From assembly GCA_017522515.1 (NCBI GenBank), contig JAFWZH010000250.1, positions 165,795-229,794 on the forward strand: 64,000 nt of DNA, read 5' to 3'. The notes under the pieces were generated by a model. It ran no database searches. It was given only the letters and a program-made list of their open reading frames with translations, and was not told the origin of the DNA. The stretch is from Clostridia bacterium. GTDB lineage: Bacteria; Bacillota_A; Clostridia; UBA1212; UBA1255. The position numbers and the translations under genes were made by a program. Positions 9,132 to 18,799 of this stretch are shown one piece after another (the first letter of the stretch is position 1; the number at the start of each line of letters is the position of its first letter).

Positions 9132-10265
9132 TTACCTCTTTCTTGACCACTTTTCTACAGATTTAACATTATGTAATATATTTGTGAATTTTACCGTTAC
9201 CTCTTTGTCATCTATTTCAATAGCCGAACCCACAAAGTCAAAAATATCATCTATGATTTTATTTGGAGAAGCACAAACAACAATATTGAAGAGCTGATTA
9301 TCTCTAAATTCCCCTGCCCTTTGTATAAATGCTCTGTGAAGATGACCTGAAATCATTACATCCAAATTCATTTGAGAGCACAGCTCCGTCCAATCATTAT
9401 AAACTTCCGGTGACGGCGGGTACTTTTCTGTGGGGAACGGAATGTGGCACACACCAATTCTGTATTCCACTCCGGGAGCATTATATTCACAATCCGAATC
9501 AGAAATTATTCTCTTTAAAAATGATGTTTGCGCCTGTCTGTATCCCTCAAAATTAACTAATCCTCCATACTCCGGATGATCATCTTTTTTGTCCTCTCCG
9601 CAATCGAGAACTACTCCCCAAAGCTTGCCTATTCTAAATGTATAGTACATATTGCCATTATCATTACCTACAAATTCACCTATATTTTCTGCAGCCTGAC
9701 CTCTTAATTCGTGATTGCCACGCGCATAAACCACAGGCTTACTGCCCTTTGTAAGCTCGAAAGCAACTACAGAAATATCATAAAGCTTGTCTATACTTAC
9801 ACTTTCTGAATTTATATCTCCGCACAGCACCAATAAATCAAGCTTGTCACCGTAATATTGTGCAGTCCTGCAACAATTTTCTAAATTACTGTGTGAGTCT
9901 GCAATACAGTACAATTGCAAACCATCTGTTGTATCTATAGGATAAAACTTAAAACAAGCAGAAATCACATCACCCTTTTCGGGAAAATACGGTTTTCTTT
10001 CTCCAACCGGTGCAAAGCAAATTGTATATTCTCCCGCTTTATCCAAAACATCTGTCGGAATTGATACGTTATGATGTATACTTTCACTTTTTATGATAGC
10101 TCCGCACTCATCATAATATTCTTTACCGTCAACAACTACCCATGCAATACCTTTTACATTTGTATGGTATACAATTTGATACACTTTACCAACTGCAAAA
10201 ACAACAGGCCCATGTGTGATTTTGCCAATAATTTCTTCTTGTTTTGATTCTGAATTATCTGTCAT
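9132..10265 (-). CDS. Metallophosphoesterase, cytosolic paralogue of the next gene
   Basis: 377 residues, with no signal peptide and no N-terminal accessory domain. From about residue 20 on it is closely similar to the lipoprotein encoded just downstream. Shared blocks include CGDINSES, PVVYARGNHE, WGVVLDCGEDK and CHIPFP. Metal-site motifs DSH, GDIN, GNHE and GHLH are intact. A tandem duplication with a split in location, one exported and one retained, is the simple reading. ATG at 10265 is chosen because AGAGGG lies 10 bases upstream; a TTG at 10274 has none. It is the first gene of the phosphoesterase-mutL-miaA unit, behind a strong promoter. Confidence 0.82.
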   Translation of the reverse strand: MTDNSESKQEEIIGKITHGPVVFAVGKVYQIVYHTNVKGIAWVVVDGKEYYDECGAIIKSESIHHNVSIPTDVLDKAGEYTICFAPVGERKPYFPEKGDVISACFKFYPIDTTDGLQLYCIADSHSNLENCCRTAQYYGDKLDLLVLCGDINSESVSIDKLYDISVVAFELTKGSKPVVYARGNHELRGQAAENIGEFVGNDNGNMYYTFRIGKLWGVVLDCGEDKKDDHPEYGGLVNFEGYRQAQTSFLKRIISDSDCEYNAPGVEYRIGVCHIPFPTEKYPPSPEVYNDWTELCSQMNLDVMISGHLHRAFIQRAGEFRDNQLFNIVVCASPNKIIDDIFDFVGSAIEIDDKEVTVKFTNILHNVKSVEKWSRKR

Positions 10266-10300
10266 TTTCCTCAAACCCTCTATTTTTATTTGCTCTTTTT

Positions 10301-10329
10301 ATTTTACTAAACTACTGCTTAGATGTCAA
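10301..10329 (-). promoter_or_regulatory. Sigma-A promoter of phosphoesterase-mutL-miaA unit
   Basis: On the minus strand: consensus TTGACA, 17-base spacer, TAAAAT, about 36 bases before the first start codon. No closer promoter to mutL was found. Confidence 0.7.
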
Positions 10330-10358
10330 AGTATAAAGCAATATATAATTTATCTACA

Positions 10359-10386
10359 TTGATAAATTATTAAAAATTGATATAAT
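10359..10386 (+). promoter_or_regulatory. Sigma-A promoter of the M20 amidohydrolase gene
   Basis: TTGATA, 16-base spacer, TATAAT, about 33 bases before the ATG. It lies back to back with the minus-strand promoter at 10301-10329. Confidence 0.6.
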
Positions 10387-10419
10387 AACTAATGACAAAA
10401 AAATCAAAAGGAGACACCC

Positions 10420-11769
10420 ATGAAAGATTTAATCAAAAAAAATGTAAATTCGTGCAAATCTCTTATGCTTGAAGCAGAGCGTTGGCTTTGGGCGCATCCG
10501 CAAACAGGTTTTACAGAATGGGAAGCAGACAACTATCTGTCAGATAAATTTACAGAACTTGGCTATACACTAACAAAAGCCGGAAACATCCCCGGTTTTT
10601 ATACTGATGTTGATACCGGCATACCGGGCCCCACTCTCTGCATTATGGGCGAACTTGACGCTCTTGACATTGCCGGTCACAAGGAAGCTGTCAACGGAAT
10701 GTCTCACGCTTGCGGACACAATGCACAAGGAGCTGTACTTTTAGGTATTGCTGCAGCATTAAAAATGCCCGGCGCACTTGATGGTCTTTGCGGCAAAATA
10801 AGACTAATGGCTACACCAGCAGAGGAAATGATACAGTTAGAATTCCGTGAAGAGCTGAGGCAAAAAGGCGTTATTTCTTACCTGGGCGGCAAAATCGAAT
10901 TTATGCACAGAGGCTTTCTTGATGATGTGGATTTGGCAATTTTGGTGCATGTTAACACAAACGAGGATGGTATAGAATATAAATGCAGCTACGGTAGTAA
11001 CGGATGTATGGCAAAAACAATAAAATACAAAGGACGAGCTGCTCATGCAGGCTGTGCCGCACACATAGGCATTAATGCACAATATGCCGCAATGTTAGGC
11101 TTGCAAGCTTGCAATGCTTTAAGAGAGACATTCATAGACAGTGATCATATACGTTTTCACCCTATTATGAAAGGTGTTACAACAGCAGTAAATATTATTC
11201 CTGACGAAATGCCAATAGAAACTTTTGTACGCGGCAGAACAAACACTGCAATCAAGCATGAGAACAGAAAAATAAACCGTGCCCTTGCAGGAGCTGCCTT
11301 GGCAATGGGCGCACAAGTAGAGCTTCACGACAGGCCGGGATACTCACCGGAGGTACATGATCCAAAATTCATGAAATTAGTAGAAGATTGTTGTTGCGAC
11401 TTAGTGGGAGCAGATAAGGTAGAGTTTCATTACAGCGGTTGGGGCACTGCCTCATCAGATTTCGGAGATATTACAGAAGTTATGCCCGGTGTACAACTTA
11501 ATGCTGCAGGTGCAGTAGGTATTTGTCACAGCGTAGATTATTTTATGAATGATCCCGAACGCTTTTGTGTAAATTCCGCTGCTTTACAGTTACTGGTTGC
11601 TTTTGAATTGTTAAAAGATGATGCTAAAAAAGCGAAGGATATTATAGCTTCTTATAAACCTACATACAACTCAATTAAAGAGTATTTCGAATCCATAAAT
11701 GAGTTTTTATTAGATAAAGAAGCTGTAATATATGACAAAAACGGCAATGCAACCGTAGTATATCAATAA
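10420..11769 (+). CDS. M20-family amidohydrolase (aminoacylase/aminobenzoyl-glutamate hydrolase type)
   Basis: 449 residues. This zinc-dependent M20D-like hydrolase removes acyl or aryl groups from amino acids or peptides in the cytosol. Visible motifs are the catalytic GELDAL (for GE.DALP) near residue 73, the metal-binding SHACGHNAQGAVLLG, TPAEE, and a dimerisation-domain lid with GRAAHAG. A late conserved His sits in GAVGICHSVDY. There is no signal peptide. Exact substrate is not predictable; AbgB-like or N-acyl-amino-acid hydrolases are candidates. Ribosome site AAAGGAG precedes the ATG. The cell-wall amidase gene starts 18 bases after the stop, so the two may be co-transcribed. Confidence 0.88.
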   Translation: MKDLIKKNVNSCKSLMLEAERWLWAHPQTGFTEWEADNYLSDKFTELGYTLTKAGNIPGFYTDVDTGIPGPTLCIMGELDALDIAGHKEAVNGMSHACGHNAQGAVLLGIAAALKMPGALDGLCGKIRLMATPAEEMIQLEFREELRQKGVISYLGGKIEFMHRGFLDDVDLAILVHVNTNEDGIEYKCSYGSNGCMAKTIKYKGRAAHAGCAAHIGINAQYAAMLGLQACNALRETFIDSDHIRFHPIMKGVTTAVNIIPDEMPIETFVRGRTNTAIKHENRKINRALAGAALAMGAQVELHDRPGYSPEVHDPKFMKLVEDCCCDLVGADKVEFHYSGWGTASSDFGDITEVMPGVQLNAAGAVGICHSVDYFMNDPERFCVNSAALQLLVAFELLKDDAKKAKDIIASYKPTYNSIKEYFESINEFLLDKEAVIYDKNGNATVVYQ

Positions 11770-11787
11770 TTTACGGAGGAAATCTTA

Positions 11788-13146
11788 ATGACATTTGTAA
11801 AAAAACTTTTATTACTGATTATAGTTTTGATGTTCCTGCTTTCTAACCTGCCCGCAATGGCAGCCGAAGAAGTAGTGGTTGTTTTGGACCCCGGTCACGG
11901 AGGCAAAGATAACGGTAGTTTTGGGGTTTTAAATGGTACAACTTATACCGAGAAACAACTGAACGATATTATTACTGCCCATTTATATGACAGTTTAGGA
12001 AATTATGAGGGAGTAAAAGTATATCTTACTCGTTATGACGATTCAAAGCCTTCCCTACAAACGAGAAGCACAATCGCAGGTGATTTAAAGGCCGATCTTA
12101 TGATTTCGTTACATATGAACTCTTTGGAAAATGCTGCCTATTGGGGTGGTACGGAAATCCTTGTTCATTCCGGCAACTATCTGCCTCAAGCAGCCAAAGA
12201 CACAACTTCCATTGCAAACGATATTCTAAACAGATTTACTAAGTATGGTTTAAAAAACAGAGGTGTAAAGACAAGAACAATCGATGGTGATGATGCAGAT
12301 TTTTATCTTTATCCAAATGGTGCATACGGAGATTATTACGGTATAATAAGATATGCCACTGCGATGAATGTTCCCGCAATGATAATAGAGCATGGCTTTA
12401 TGAGCAATGCTTCTGACTTAGCATTTCTATCTAAAAGTGAAAATTTAAAAAAGCTTGCAGACGAGACTGCTGCCGCTGTCGCAAGTCATTTCGGATTGGC
12501 AAAAGGCAACGGCAATAAAGTTACCATGAAAATACAAGAGGATTTAACAATAGGAGATATACCCACAACGTTAACGGTAGGCGATGAGATTCCGTCGCTA
12601 ACGGCTTCCGGCGGCAGCGGTTCCGGACAGTTGCGTTTTGAAAGCAACGATTGTGAGGTTATTAAGATAGAGGGCAACAAGCTAATTGCCGTAGGGCCGG
12701 GAAACGCAAACATTACTGCTGTTCGCGGTACAGACGGGGAATACCAAGCAAAAACCAGCGACAATTACATAAGGATTGCTGTAAAAGCGCCTTACGTGCC
12801 AACACCAACACCAACACCGACACCAACACCGACAGCTACACCCACACAGGCTCCTACGCAAATACCAACACCCACACAGACGCAAATGACTACAGATATT
12901 CCTACGCAAATACCTACAATTGCTCCTACGCAAACACCGGCAGAAACAAAAACACAATTGCCTGCGTCAGCACCGATTGCAACATCTCCGCAAGCCACAA
13001 ATAAAGTATCTGTCAGCGATTCTTCTGCAGATGATTTTTGGACTGTTATTTTAATTGTTGCAGGGGTATTTGCTGCTTTTATAGTGATATCGGTGGTATT
13101 GTTAGTAAAATCAAACAATAAAAACAGGAGAAAATATTATAATTAA
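11788..13146 (+). CDS. Membrane-anchored N-acetylmuramoyl-L-alanine amidase (Amidase_3)
   Basis: 452 residues. A signal peptide (to about residue 25, PAMAAE) is followed by a zinc amidase domain (about 28-225) with LDPGHGGKDNG, a downstream SLHMN zinc histidine and IIEHGFMSN (catalytic Glu). An Ig-like (BIG2-type) domain at about 235-330 and a Pro-Thr repeat linker at 335-390 come next. A single membrane helix (about 412-435) with a basic tail ends the protein. So the enzyme is secreted and held to the membrane by its C-terminus while reaching into peptidoglycan through the PT stalk. GGAGG lies before the ATG. The 3' end faces asnA only 12 bases away, with no terminator between. Confidence 0.92.
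   Translation: MTFVKKLLLLIIVLMFLLSNLPAMAAEEVVVVLDPGHGGKDNGSFGVLNGTTYTEKQLNDIITAHLYDSLGNYEGVKVYLTRYDDSKPSLQTRSTIAGDLKADLMISLHMNSLENAAYWGGTEILVHSGNYLPQAAKDTTSIANDILNRFTKYGLKNRGVKTRTIDGDDADFYLYPNGAYGDYYGIIRYATAMNVPAMIIEHGFMSNASDLAFLSKSENLKKLADETAAAVASHFGLAKGNGNKVTMKIQEDLTIGDIPTTLTVGDEIPSLTASGGSGSGQLRFESNDCEVIKIEGNKLIAVGPGNANITAVRGTDGEYQAKTSDNYIRIAVKAPYVPTPTPTPTPTPTATPTQAPTQIPTPTQTQMTTDIPTQIPTIAPTQTPAETKTQLPASAPIATSPQATNKVSVSDSSADDFWTVILIVAGVFAAFIVISVVLLVKSNNKNRRKYYN
12797..12842 (+). repeat. Pro-Thr coding repeat in amidase stalk
   Basis: Tandem CCAACA/CCGACA hexamers encode a (Pro-Thr)n stretch. The six-base unit means gain or loss of units keeps frame. Confidence 0.7.
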
Positions 13147-13158
13147 CGGTTTTGATGA

Positions 13159-14157
13159 TTAAAGCAAATAGCAACCTTGCTCATTAAGAGCAGCTTCTTG
13201 TTCTGCGGGCCACACAGAAACGTGTACTTCTCCAATGTGCAGCTTGCCAAGGAAATACATACAAAGTCTTGATTGACCGATACCGCCGCCTATTGTATAT
13301 GGGAGGCGGTTTTCTAATATTGCCTTATGAAAAGGTAACTCGCGTCTGTCATTGCAACCGGATTTCTCCAACTGGTCTGCAAGTGAATCTTCGTCAACAC
13401 GTATACCCATGCTGGATATTTCCAAAGCAATATCAAGAACGGGATAATAAAGCAATATATCGCAATTTAAACTCCAATCATCATAATCAGGCGAGCGTCC
13501 GTCATGAGGTTTGCCGGAACGCAACTTACCACCGATTTGCATAAGACAAACGGCACCATGCTCCTTTGTATAAAGTGTTTCTCTTTCTTTGCCGCTTTTA
13601 TCCGGATACATATCTTCTAATTCTTGAGAAGTGATAAAGGCAATTTCATCAGGAAGAGAGAAACCCTTCATACCCGCTGTAAGTTCAGGATGAAGTTCTC
13701 GAATGTAATTCTCTGTAGCCTTTAAAGCCTTATATATCTTATTAACCGTATCCTTAAGCATATCAATATTACGGTCTGACTTATTGATAACAAGCTCCCA
13801 ATCCCATTGATCAACATATATTGAATGTATATTATCGGCTTTCTCATCGCGTCGAATTGCATTCATATCTGTATATAAGCCTTCCCCCGGTTCAAAGCCG
13901 TATTTGCCTAAAGCAAAACGTTTCCACTTTGCTAAAGATTGTACAATCTGTACATCAGAACCTGTTTCAAGCAAATCAAATTGAACAGGACGCTCCGTTC
14001 CGTTCAAGCGGTCATTTAAGCCGGATTCGGGAGTTACCATAAGCGGCGCTGTAACACGCATTAAATTCAAAGCCGCAGCAAGCTCTTTTTGAAAAAAATC
14101 CTTAACTTGTTTAATCGCAATCTGCGTGTCTTTAAAATTCAAAATAGATTGATACAT
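13159..14157 (-). CDS. asnA: Aspartate-ammonia ligase (asparagine synthetase A)
   Basis: 332 residues, the usual AsnA length. It makes asparagine from aspartate, ammonia and ATP (AMP-forming). Its class-II aminoacyl-tRNA-synthetase-like fold shows as LMRVTAPL, GLNDRLNGTERPVQF, VQSLAKWKR and, near the end, YTIGGGIGQSRLCMYFLGK followed by EVHVSVWP. Strong GGGAGGAA site before the ATG. It starts 3 bases after miaB stops, so it is the last gene of the ylbF-mutS-miaB-asnA unit. It ends close to the convergent amidase gene. Confidence 0.96.
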   Translation of the reverse strand: MYQSILNFKDTQIAIKQVKDFFQKELAAALNLMRVTAPLMVTPESGLNDRLNGTERPVQFDLLETGSDVQIVQSLAKWKRFALGKYGFEPGEGLYTDMNAIRRDEKADNIHSIYVDQWDWELVINKSDRNIDMLKDTVNKIYKALKATENYIRELHPELTAGMKGFSLPDEIAFITSQELEDMYPDKSGKERETLYTKEHGAVCLMQIGGKLRSGKPHDGRSPDYDDWSLNCDILLYYPVLDIALEISSMGIRVDEDSLADQLEKSGCNDRRELPFHKAILENRLPYTIGGGIGQSRLCMYFLGKLHIGEVHVSVWPAEQEAALNEQGCYLL

Positions 14158-14160
14158 TGT

Positions 14161-15630
14161 TTATTCCTCCCATTCAACAGCATGACCATCTAACGACCAT
14201 GTCTGAGCACTGTCAATATATACTTTTACAAATTTACCGGCTGCTTCACTGCAATTGTTTATATCTGCAGTAAAGTTAACGATTTTATTCCCCTCTGTAC
14301 GACCTGTAAAACGCTTTATGTTTGTACGACTTAAGCCCTCGCAGAGAACCTCCACCGTTTTACCCACCATTGCCTCGTTTTTCTTCCTGTCTACGGAATT
14401 CTGCAGCTCTACCAGCTTGCCAAAGTGCTCTTTCACTTCTTCTTCCGGTACTTGATTTGGATTTTTTGCCGCAGGAGTACCAACTCTCGGTGAGTATATG
14501 AAGGTATACGCCATATCATATTGAACTTTTGTCACTAAATCAAGTGTTTCTTCAAAATCCTCAGGAGTTTCTTCCGGAAAACCCACAATAATGTCTGTAG
14601 AAAGCACAATATCCGGCATTTTGGCTCTTATACGTTCTACCAAAGCCAAATAAGACTCCTTTGTGTACCTACGATTCATTTTATTCAAAATAACTGTACT
14701 ACCCGCCTGAACCGGTAAATGAAGCTGTTTGCATACTGCAGGGTACTTTGCCATAACATCTATCAGCTCGTCAGACAAATCCTTCGGATGAGAAGTCATA
14801 AAACGGATTCTTTTAAGGCCTGTATCTTTTATACTCTCGCAAATGGCAGTAAGCAAATCCGCAAAGCTGCGACAACCGTCATTTTCCGTAAGGTCTTTAC
14901 CATAAGAATTTACATTTTGTCCCAAAAGTGTAATTTCTCTAACACCGTTTGCTGCCAAACCTTTGATTTCACTTAAAATATCGGTCATTTTTCTGCTGCG
15001 TTCTCGGCCTCTTACATACGGAACAATACAATATGTACAGAAATTGTTGCATCCGTACATAATTGTAACCCATGCCTTAAAATTACTGTCTCTTTTTATC
15101 GGCAGACCCTCTGCCACTTCACCCTCAGTATGTGAAATCTCACACACGCGACAATTGTTAAAAATAGAATTATATACAAATTCCGGTAATCTGTGTAAAT
15201 TATGGGTGCCGAACAAAATATCTACATTCTTATATTTCTTATTTATTTCATCAATAATGTGTGGTTGCTCTGTCATACAGCCGCAAACAGCAGTAAGCAT
15301 TTCCGGCTTTGTACGCTTTGCACCTTTAAGGGCTCCTATGTGGCCAAACACTTTTTCCTCTGCATTTTCTCTTATACAACAAGTGTTGAAAACAATCAAA
15401 TCACAAATTCTGCCATCATATTTGCCTTCAATTTCGTCAGGCACAATACGGTAGCCCATGCGCTCTACCATTCCGGCAATCTTTTCGGAATCATGCTCAT
15501 TCATCTGGCAGCCAAATGTCTTAATGCATGCTGTGGGCTGCTCTGATTTTCCTAAATTAATATCGCGCACACACTGCATGTAATAATTCTGTTTCTCTAT
15601 ATCTTCGTACGGAATAACTCTCGTAGCCAT
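14161..15630 (-). CDS. miaB: tRNA-2-methylthio-N6-dimethylallyladenosine synthase MiaB
   Basis: 489 residues. This radical-SAM methylthiotransferase adds the 2-methylthio group to i6A37 made by MiaA. The N-terminal UPF0004 domain has the three cluster cysteines (TFGCQMNEHDSE, FNTCCIRENAEEKVFG, CGCM). The radical-SAM CxxxCxxC reads YGCNNFCTYCIVPYVRGRERSR in its family pattern (core CNNFCTYC). A TRAM domain ends the protein. AGGAG precedes the ATG. It is 15 bases downstream of mutS, reproducing the mutS/miaB neighbourhood common in Firmicutes. Confidence 0.97.
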   Translation of the reverse strand: MATRVIPYEDIEKQNYYMQCVRDINLGKSEQPTACIKTFGCQMNEHDSEKIAGMVERMGYRIVPDEIEGKYDGRICDLIVFNTCCIRENAEEKVFGHIGALKGAKRTKPEMLTAVCGCMTEQPHIIDEINKKYKNVDILFGTHNLHRLPEFVYNSIFNNCRVCEISHTEGEVAEGLPIKRDSNFKAWVTIMYGCNNFCTYCIVPYVRGRERSRKMTDILSEIKGLAANGVREITLLGQNVNSYGKDLTENDGCRSFADLLTAICESIKDTGLKRIRFMTSHPKDLSDELIDVMAKYPAVCKQLHLPVQAGSTVILNKMNRRYTKESYLALVERIRAKMPDIVLSTDIIVGFPEETPEDFEETLDLVTKVQYDMAYTFIYSPRVGTPAAKNPNQVPEEEVKEHFGKLVELQNSVDRKKNEAMVGKTVEVLCEGLSRTNIKRFTGRTEGNKIVNFTADINNCSEAAGKFVKVYIDSAQTWSLDGHAVEWEE

Positions 15631-15645
15631 ATATTTCCTCTCCTG

Positions 15646-18303
15646 TTAAATTCTCTTTTCAGCCTTTTGATGTAGGCGGTACAAAATATTAAGTGCTTCT
15701 ATAGGTGTCAAAGATTGTACATCAAGACCTTTAAGTTCGCTTATTATTTCATCCTGCATCACTGAATTTGCTGTAAACGAAAGTAAATCAAGCTGATTTT
15801 CAGTGCTTTCTGCATACTGTGAGCTTTTACTTTTTGCTCGGCTCTTTTTGCTGCCGTTTTTGTTTTCTTGTTCTTCAAGCTGTTGTAATATTTCTTTTGC
15901 TCGCAATGTTACAACCTTGGGAATACCTGCCAAAGCTGCCACGGAAATACCATAGCTGCCGTCAGCACCTCCACGCTTCATTTTTCTTAAAAATACTATA
16001 TCATCGCCTTTTTTCTTAACATCGACACAGTAATTTTTAACACCGGGAACAGTACCCTCCAGCTCCGTAAGTTCATGGTAATGAGTTGCAAACATTGCTC
16101 TGCTTTTCAACGTATGTGCTATATATTCAAGCACTGACCAAGCAATACTTAACCCGTCAAACGTACTTGTGCCGCGACCTATTTCATCAAGAATCAAAAA
16201 GCTCTTAGGCGTTGCGTTTGATAAAATATTGGCAACTTCACTCATTTCTACCATGAAAGTACTTTGTCCCGACGCCAAATCATCAGAAGCTCCCACTCTT
16301 GTAAACAGCTTGTCAACTATAGACATTTTCGCCTCAGACGCAGGAACAAAAGAGCCTGCTTGAGCCATAAGAATCATAAGCGCCACTTGTCTCATATATG
16401 TGGATTTACCTGCCATATTAGGGCCTGTAATAACCAAAAGCAAATTGTCATTGCAATCCAACAGTACGTCATTTGGCACAAAATCACCGCTTGCATTCAT
16501 CTTCTCAACAACGGGATGACGTCCGTCTTTTATTGATATTTCTGTAACATCACCTGCAAGGACATCAGGTCTGCAATAATTTTCACGGTCTGCAGTTTCT
16601 GCATATGATGCCAGTGCATCAAGTCTTGCAATAGCACTTGCTGTTCTTCTTAAGCGATCTGCTTGGGCAAGCACATACTCACGAACTTGGCAAAAAACTT
16701 CAAATTCAAGGCGTGTCAGCCTTTCTTCTGCCCCTAAGATTGTATCCTCCATTTTTTTAAGCTCATCTGTAATATATCTTTCATTATTTACAAGTGTTTG
16801 CTTTCTGACATAATGAGGCGGCACAAGATGAAGATACGACTTTGTAACCTCTATGTAATATCCAAAAACCTTATTAAAGCTTATTTTAAGGTTTTTGATG
16901 CCCGTTTCTTCTCTTTCCTTTGCTTCTAAATCTGTAAGCCACGTTTTACCGTTTACAGAAGCTTCACGGCATTCGTCAACTTCTTGATTATAACCTTTTT
17001 TTATCAATCCGCCTTCTTTCAGAAGCACCGGCGGATCATCTGCAATTGCTTTATCAAGCAGTTCCCATACATCCTCAAGGCTATCTGTTTCTTGGCAAAG
17101 AGTTCTTAAAAGCGGTGCGTTGCAGCCTGAAAGTGTTTCTTTTATATACGGAAGCTTTGCTGCTGATTGGCGAAGAGAAACCAAATCCCGCGCGTTACAT
17201 GTGCCAAGTGTAATTTTACCGGCAATTCGCTCCATATCGTACACACCGGACAGTAATTCTCTTAACTCACTTCTGAGTATGAATGCATCCTTAAGCTCTG
17301 CTACGGAATCAAGCCTGTCATTTATGGCATCTACATCTATAAGAGGCTGCTCTAACCATTTTTTTAACGTTCTGGCTCCCATAGATGTTACAGTCTTGTC
17401 CAAAACCCATAAAAGAGAACCTTTTTTATTTTTATCTCGTAATGTTTCTGTTATTTCAAGATTACGACGAGAAGCGGCATCAATGGCCATGTACTCGTCC
17501 ACTTTGTAATGTGTTGCCGTAATTTGATTTGAAAGATGCATTTTTTGTGTATCTTCCATATATGAAATCAACGCACCGCAAGCTCTTACAGCCAATTCAT
17601 CCTTTATCAGTTGCTGATATGATGTTTTTGCATCACCGTTTAGTCTTATATCATTTATATGTGACTTGCCGTTTTCGTAATCAAACAAATCCTCAGACAC
17701 AGTTGCCACGTACGAATTGCCAAGTGTGGATGCAAAATTTTTAATTTTTTGAACTGATTGAGCTTGTGCGTTAATGATAATTTCTGATGGTGTGAACCTT
17801 GCAATCTCATTTGCAAGATGATTGTATGTACTGCCAACGGTAAGCGATGTAAGATACATTTCACCCGTAGTTATGTCAGCAGCAGAAATTCCGTACATAT
17901 TACGGAATTCAAATACAGCCGCAATAAAGTTATTGCGCTTTTGTGACAGCATTTGTTCATCCGTAACTGTGCCGGGCGTATAAATGCGCACAATATCACG
18001 TTTTACAATGCCTTTTGCCAAAGCAGGATCTTCCATTTGTTCACAAACTGCCACTTTATAGCCTTTTGACACAAGCCTGCCTATATAAGAAAGGGCGGCA
18101 TGATACGGTACACCGCACATGGGTGCACGCTCTGCCAGCCCGCAATCTTTACCTGTTAAAACTAATTCAAGTTCTCTTGATGCTATTTCTGCATCTTCAA
18201 AGAACATTTCATAAAAGTCTCCAAGACGAAAGAAAAGGATGCAGTCTTTGCACCGCTCCTTTATCTCAAGAAATTGTCGCATCATTGGTGTTGGCTCTGC
18301 CAC
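15646..18303 (-). CDS. mutS: DNA mismatch repair protein MutS
   Basis: 885 residues from the GTG at 18303. The alternative TTG at 18307-18309 sits only 2 bases from the GGAG site, whereas the GTG is 8 bases away. The mismatch-recognition FxE motif appears as GDFYEMFFEDA near residue 30. The ATPase has Walker A GPNMAGKST near residue 625, a Walker B LDEIGRGTSTFDG and the ATHYHEL motif. The C-terminal clamp-binding segment includes QLDLLSF. It recognises mismatches and recruits MutL, which is encoded in a different operon here. It follows the YlbF-family gene by about 37 bases. Confidence 0.97.
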   Translation of the reverse strand: MAEPTPMMRQFLEIKERCKDCILFFRLGDFYEMFFEDAEIASRELELVLTGKDCGLAERAPMCGVPYHAALSYIGRLVSKGYKVAVCEQMEDPALAKGIVKRDIVRIYTPGTVTDEQMLSQKRNNFIAAVFEFRNMYGISAADITTGEMYLTSLTVGSTYNHLANEIARFTPSEIIINAQAQSVQKIKNFASTLGNSYVATVSEDLFDYENGKSHINDIRLNGDAKTSYQQLIKDELAVRACGALISYMEDTQKMHLSNQITATHYKVDEYMAIDAASRRNLEITETLRDKNKKGSLLWVLDKTVTSMGARTLKKWLEQPLIDVDAINDRLDSVAELKDAFILRSELRELLSGVYDMERIAGKITLGTCNARDLVSLRQSAAKLPYIKETLSGCNAPLLRTLCQETDSLEDVWELLDKAIADDPPVLLKEGGLIKKGYNQEVDECREASVNGKTWLTDLEAKEREETGIKNLKISFNKVFGYYIEVTKSYLHLVPPHYVRKQTLVNNERYITDELKKMEDTILGAEERLTRLEFEVFCQVREYVLAQADRLRRTASAIARLDALASYAETADRENYCRPDVLAGDVTEISIKDGRHPVVEKMNASGDFVPNDVLLDCNDNLLLVITGPNMAGKSTYMRQVALMILMAQAGSFVPASEAKMSIVDKLFTRVGASDDLASGQSTFMVEMSEVANILSNATPKSFLILDEIGRGTSTFDGLSIAWSVLEYIAHTLKSRAMFATHYHELTELEGTVPGVKNYCVDVKKKGDDIVFLRKMKRGGADGSYGISVAALAGIPKVVTLRAKEILQQLEEQENKNGSKKSRAKSKSSQYAESTENQLDLLSFTANSVMQDEIISELKGLDVQSLTPIEALNILYRLHQKAEKRI

Positions 18304-18340
18304 GCTCAAATCTCCTCTCGTCTATATAAGACAATAATTT

Positions 18341-18721
18341 TTAATGGCAACCGCTGCAAGTAGAACAGCTACCGCTGCATCCGCCGTTGTCACCTTGAAG
18401 GAAATGTTGAATGATGTCATTAACTGTACGCATCATTGTTTCAAAACCTTTTTTACCGTCAAAATAGTTCTTAGTTACTTCGTACTCGTTAAGTTCTTTT
18501 TGCTTGTCCATGAGCACGTCACGAATCTTCTCAAGCTCATCCTTGTCCATATCATCACGTGATGCGTGTACGAGTTTCATTTGAAGATCCTTAAAATCGC
18601 TCATAAGTGTTTGTGCTTTCTCATCTTGGAGCATTGCAAGCTCTGCACTCTGCCAAGCCTGAAATTCAACGCTGTTTCTTATTGCTTCTCCCAAAGCTGA
18701 AGCTGCTTCTACATAATCCAT
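18341..18721 (-). CDS. YlbF/YmcA-family protein with cysteine-rich tail
   Basis: 126 residues. The all-helical YlbF/YmcA (DUF964) domain covers about 1-108. The tail GGCSGSCSTCSGCH has four Cys and one His, a plausible metal or Fe-S ligand set. In Bacillus, YlbF, YmcA and YaaT form a complex that binds Fe-S clusters and tunes RNase Y, sporulation and competence. Which paralogue this is cannot be told. The position just before mutS and miaB matches the YmcA neighbourhood of Bacillus. AAAGGT lies 11 bases before the ATG. First gene of its operon. Confidence 0.85.
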   Translation of the reverse strand: MDYVEAASALGEAIRNSVEFQAWQSAELAMLQDEKAQTLMSDFKDLQMKLVHASRDDMDKDELEKIRDVLMDKQKELNEYEVTKNYFDGKKGFETMMRTVNDIIQHFLQGDNGGCSGSCSTCSGCH

Positions 18722-18799
18722 AATCTATACCGACCTTTCTGCAATATCTGACTTTGTATATTATTATCTCATCCCGAAAATTTTATCCGAGACTAAGAT

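Noticed and set aside
12682..13118. Antisense open frames rich in Cys/Trp or Val/Gly
   Set aside because: They are mirror products of the Pro-Thr repeat in the amidase gene; no ribosome site or promoter.
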